DNA of 9,275 nt, from contig CANCAO010000041.1 in assembly GCA_947374105.1 (NCBI GenBank), positions 1 to 9,275 of the forward strand, in the 5' to 3' direction. A program made the position numbers and the translations under genes. Positions 6,590 to 9,275 of the stretch are shown here, in pieces. Numbering within the stretch: position 1 is the stretch's first letter; the number at the start of each line of letters is the position of its first letter. The DNA is from Comamonadaceae bacterium. GTDB taxonomy: Bacteria > Pseudomonadota > Gammaproteobacteria > Burkholderiales > Burkholderiaceae_C. A model generated the notes under the pieces. It was not told the DNA's origin. It did not search any database and saw nothing but the letters and a program-made list of their open reading frames with translations.

Positions 6590-9275
6590 TCAACTGACTT
6601 CTAGCTGCTTCACCACGGCCTTGTCTCGAACAAGGCGAGGTCGGAAGTCACTAGCACTGCGACGCAATTGGGCACCAAAGCTTTCGGCTGAACGGCGTTG
6701 CAGGTGGGTTGCGAACAGCGCATCGATTTTGTTCAGGTCAAGATTCATGGTTTTCCCGATCAGGTCTGCATCTTCTATCTCCGTTCGCAGGGCCACTGGC
6801 ACGGTATCCAGCTTTGCAGGTTGTGAGCCGTTGTTGAATGGGTCAGCTGGTTGGTCGATTGCCGTCTCATCAGAGAGTGCCCACAGCGTGTCGTTGCTGA
6901 ACAAGGCATTCATGCCAGTCAAAGAATTGATGCTTGCATCAACCCGAAGATCCCTTGCAGCAATCTCTAAACGCGACGAGTTCACGACATCGTGAACATA
7001 CTGACCATTTTCAAGGCCAAGTGACCCATTTCGAATCGACTGCGTCACATACACAGCGTTGTGGTTCTTTGCATTCAAGTCTCGCTTCTCAGCAGCCATC
7101 AAACCTTTACTGCCAATTTGATTGCCTTGTGCAAAATTAAGACCATTGTCTGGCGTATGGGTGAGTTCACTCAAAGTTGCCGTGTCGGTTTCAACGCGAC
7201 CTTGTCCTGAATTCAACTCGATAGAACTTCTAGCTCCCTCAATCGCATACAACACAAATAGAGCGGGATCAGCCATGGTCTCAGACACGGGAACATCTGT
7301 ATTGCGATCTAGGTTCGTATAGGAATTAGTGCCGTTCAGGGCATTGATGGTCGGTGTTTCAAAGTTTCTGTTTGACAAGTCAACCATGTAGGTCTTTGTC
7401 GTGCGTGCACTTCCTGGGTTACCTGCTGTGTCTGTGGTGGCCACACTGACGATCACCGAAGTGCTCGCAGCCAAGTCGCTGCCCAGTACTTTGATGCTGT
7501 AAACGCCTTCGGCGTTGACCACTGTGCTGTAGGTTTTTCCGTTGACCACGAGGCTCACGGTGTCGCCCGCATTGAACTCCCCACTCACGGTGCCCGTGAT
7601 GGCGATGGTGGTGTCCGCTTCTGCGGCGTTAATGATGTTGTCTGCGGTCACCGGGTTGATGTTGACCGTGGGCACAGGGGCGGTGACGTCGACTTTGTAG
7701 GCCTTGCTGGCAACGCCGCTGCCCGGATTGCCGGCAGCATCGGTGGTGACCACGCTGACCGCGATGCTGAAGTCTGCGTCTGCAGCCAGATCGACGCCTG
7801 TCACACTGATGTTGAAGACGCCTGCGGCGTTGACTGCACCGGTGTAGTTCACTCCGTTGATGACCAGCGTGACGATGTCACCCGCCTTGAACTCGCCCCC
7901 CACTGTACCGGTGATGGCGATGGTTTGATTTTTCTCAGCCGCATTGAGGATGTTGTCCGCAGTCACGGCGTTGAGCGTGATGGTCGGCGTCGGGGCGATG
8001 ATATCAACTATGTAGGCCTTGACCGCGCTTGCGCTGCCAAAGTTGCCTGCGCCGTTGCTGGTTGTCACGCTGGCATTCACCGTGGTGCTGGCGGCAAGGT
8101 CGCTGCCCAGCACTTGGATGCTGTAAGCACCTGTGGCGTCAACTGTACCGCTGTAGCTTGCGCCGTTAATCACCAGCTTGACGGTGTCGCCTGCGTTGAA
8201 CTGTCCACCCACTTTGCCGGTAATGGCAATGGTTGTGGCTTTTTCTGCGGCGTTCAGGATGTTGTCGGGCGTAACCACGTTCACGGTGATGGTGGGCACG
8301 GGGGCAATGAGGTCAACCCTGTAGGTCTTGGTGTTGGATGCGTTACCAGGGTTGCCCGCTGTGTCCACCGTAGTCACGCTCGCAGCGATGGTGCGGTCTG
8401 CGTCTGCGGCCAAGTCAGTGCCCGCCACATTGATGCTAAAGACGCCTACTGCGTTGACAGCACCGGTGTAGTTCACACCGTTGATGACCAAGGTAACGAT
8501 GTCGCCCGTGCGGAACTGACCACCCACTGCGCCGGTGATGGCAATGGTTGACGCTCGTTCTGATGCGCTCAATACGTTATCTGCCGTCACGGGGTTGAGT
8601 GTGATGGTGGGCACAGGCGCTGTGACGTCCACCGTGTAAACCTTGGTGTTAGCTGCACTGCCCGGGTTACCTGAGGCGTCTACAGTGGCCACGCTGGCGG
8701 CGATGGTGAAGTCAGCGTCTGCGGCCAGGTCGGTGCCGGCCACAACAATGCTGAAGACACCTACAGCGTTCACAGGGCCGGTGTAGTTCGCGCCGTTGAT
8801 GACCAGGGTGACGATGTCGCCCGTGCGGAACTGACCTCCCACTGTGCCGGTGATGGCAGTCGTGGATGCACGCTCTGCGGTACTCAGGATGTTATCGGTC
8901 GTGACCGCGTTGACGGTGATCGTAGGCGCAGGGGCTAGGATATCTATCGCGTAAGCCTTGGTGTTGGCTGCGCTGCCGGGGTTGCCTGCGGTGTCGATGG
9001 TGGCCACGCTGGCGTCGATGGTGACGTCAGCATCCGCGGCCAAGTCTGTGCCCAGCACATTGATGCTGAACACGCCTGCGGCGTTGACCGTGCCGGTGTA
9101 GGTGACGCTGTTGATGACCAGGGTGCCCGTGTCACCCGTTTTGAACTCGCCGCCGACCGTGCCGGTGATGGCGAGGGTGGTGTTCTTTTCTGCGGCGTTC
9201 AGGATGTTGTCGACCGTCACCGCATTGACCGTGATGGTGGGCACGGGTGCAACGAGATCGACCGTGTAGGCCTTG
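6590..9275 (-). CDS. C-terminal part of giant Ig-like tandem-repeat surface protein/adhesin (partial, start outside window)
   Basis: The frame is open to the right edge, giving about 894 visible residues; the N-terminus is missing, and the GTG at 9244 is only a Val inside a repeat. The visible part has six full Ig-like repeats of about 103-105 residues, plus the end of another, followed by a 261-residue non-repeated tail (7375-6593). Each repeat runs PTITxNxVTxDNIL, then ITGTVGGxFxxGDxVTLVING, YTGxVNAxGVFSI, GxDLAADAD, AGNPGSA, and ends VDxxAP. This matches the Ca-binding tandem Ig-like repeats found in large type I-secreted adhesins (the Ca_tandemer/Bap-like group and the RII region of the Marinomonas ice-binding adhesin). 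The visible part has no cysteine, as is usual for such substrates. The tail has no GGxGxD nonapeptides, no LPXTG and no obvious membrane anchor, and ends in an Arg-rich stretch. It lies 88 bases upstream of the TolC-like gene on the same strand, so it is the probable cargo of that system. The adhesin role is inferred. Confidence 0.88.
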   Translation of the reverse strand, partial: KAYTVDLVAPVPTITVNAVTVDNILNAAEKNTTLAITGTVGGEFKTGDTGTLVINSVTYTGTVNAAGVFSINVLGTDLAADADVTIDASVATIDTAGNPGSAANTKAYAIDILAPAPTITVNAVTTDNILSTAERASTTAITGTVGGQFRTGDIVTLVINGANYTGPVNAVGVFSIVVAGTDLAADADFTIAASVATVDASGNPGSAANTKVYTVDVTAPVPTITLNPVTADNVLSASERASTIAITGAVGGQFRTGDIVTLVINGVNYTGAVNAVGVFSINVAGTDLAADADRTIAASVTTVDTAGNPGNASNTKTYRVDLIAPVPTITVNVVTPDNILNAAEKATTIAITGKVGGQFNAGDTVKLVINGASYSGTVDATGAYSIQVLGSDLAASTTVNASVTTSNGAGNFGSASAVKAYIVDIIAPTPTITLNAVTADNILNAAEKNQTIAITGTVGGEFKAGDIVTLVINGVNYTGAVNAAGVFNISVTGVDLAADADFSIAVSVVTTDAAGNPGSGVASKAYKVDVTAPVPTVNINPVTADNIINAAEADTTIAITGTVSGEFNAGDTVSLVVNGKTYSTVVNAEGVYSIKVLGSDLAASTSVIVSVATTDTAGNPGSARTTKTYMVDLSNRNFETPTINALNGTNSYTNLDRNTDVPVSETMADPALFVLYAIEGARSSIELNSGQGRVETDTATLSELTHTPDNGLNFAQGNQIGSKGLMAAEKRDLNAKNHNAVYVTQSIRNGSLGLENGQYVHDVVNSSRLEIAARDLRVDASINSLTGMNALFSNDTLWALSDETAIDQPADPFNNGSQPAKLDTVPVALRTEIEDADLIGKTMNLDLNKIDALFATHLQRRSAESFGAQLRRSASDFRPRLVRDKAVVKQLEVS
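7376..9275 (-). repeat. Tandem array of about 309-315 bp coding repeats (Ig-like units)
   Basis: Counting from the Pro of each PT start, the units are R1 9241-8927, R2 8926-8612, R3 8611-8297, R4 8296-7988, R5 7987-7673 and R6 7672-7376, with the end of a further unit at 9242-9275. R1, R2, R3 and R5 are 105 residues. R4 (103) and the truncated-end R6 lack two residues in the GxDLAADAD loop, which reads GSDLAAST there. R2 and R3 are especially alike (both carry SERAST or TAERAST and GGQFRTGDIVTLVING), which points to recent duplication. R6, next to the tail, is the most divergent, as is common for terminal units. The array probably continues beyond the window. Confidence 0.92.

Noticed and set aside
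6531..6995. 154-codon + strand frame starting near a good AAGGAGG
   Set aside because: The AAGGAGG lies after its ATG rather than before it, and nearly all of the frame is antisense to the conserved tail of the repeat protein.
7925..8551. 208-codon + strand frame rich in Cys, His and Gly
   Set aside because: Exact antisense of two to three Ig repeats; its own apparent repeats simply mirror the coding repeats on the other strand.
7376..9275. CRISPR or satellite-type array
   Set aside because: Repeat period of about 309-315 bases, all units multiples of three and in one open frame with protein-level conservation; these are coding domain repeats.

Overview
The window looks like part of a betaproteobacterial chromosome, most likely Burkholderiales (a Comamonadaceae-like lineage is my guess). 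The guess rests on the wording of a mutL fragment at the left edge and on the general style of the envelope proteins; no rRNA or other firm taxonomic marker is present. Almost all of it is coding. The largest gap between genes is 88 bases (6502-6589), and there are no tRNA, rRNA, CRISPR or insertion-sequence signatures.

Layout. On the + strand, 1-270 holds an internal piece of the DNA mismatch-repair gene mutL. It keeps the RHATSKI and GFRGEAL motifs, then loses homology near base 222 and stops at 268-270. Everything else is a tight block of five genes on the - strand, read from right to left: (i) the C-terminal part of a very large, cysteine-free, Ig-like tandem-repeat protein (6590 to beyond 9275); (ii) a TolC-type outer-membrane factor with a lipoprotein signal and an extra C-terminal domain (4609-6501); (iii) a small exported periplasmic adaptor (3743-4612); (iv) a second adaptor with a cytoplasmic GAF-like domain before its membrane anchor (2393-3739); (v) a polytopic M50-type zinc metalloprotease fused to a HlyD-like adaptor domain (267-2396). 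Genes ii-v overlap by 4 bases or are 3 bases apart (ATGA and GTGA junctions), so they form one translationally coupled unit.

How they may work together. The set resembles a type I secretion locus beside its giant adhesin substrate: outer-membrane channel, adaptors and a Ca-binding-type Ig-repeat protein. However, the part that should power export, an ABC transporter (HlyB/LapB type), is absent from the window. Its place is taken by the M50-HlyD fusion, which also has an N-terminal PqqD/RRE-like domain that could recognise a substrate. The working hypothesis is a non-canonical export or processing machine in which M50-HlyD and GAF-HlyD form the inner-membrane part. The visible C-terminal tail of the repeat protein has no RTX nonapeptides, in keeping with a non-standard secretion route. 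The locus ends about 45 bases from the point where mutL breaks off, which suggests that the block arrived by insertion or rearrangement into mutL.
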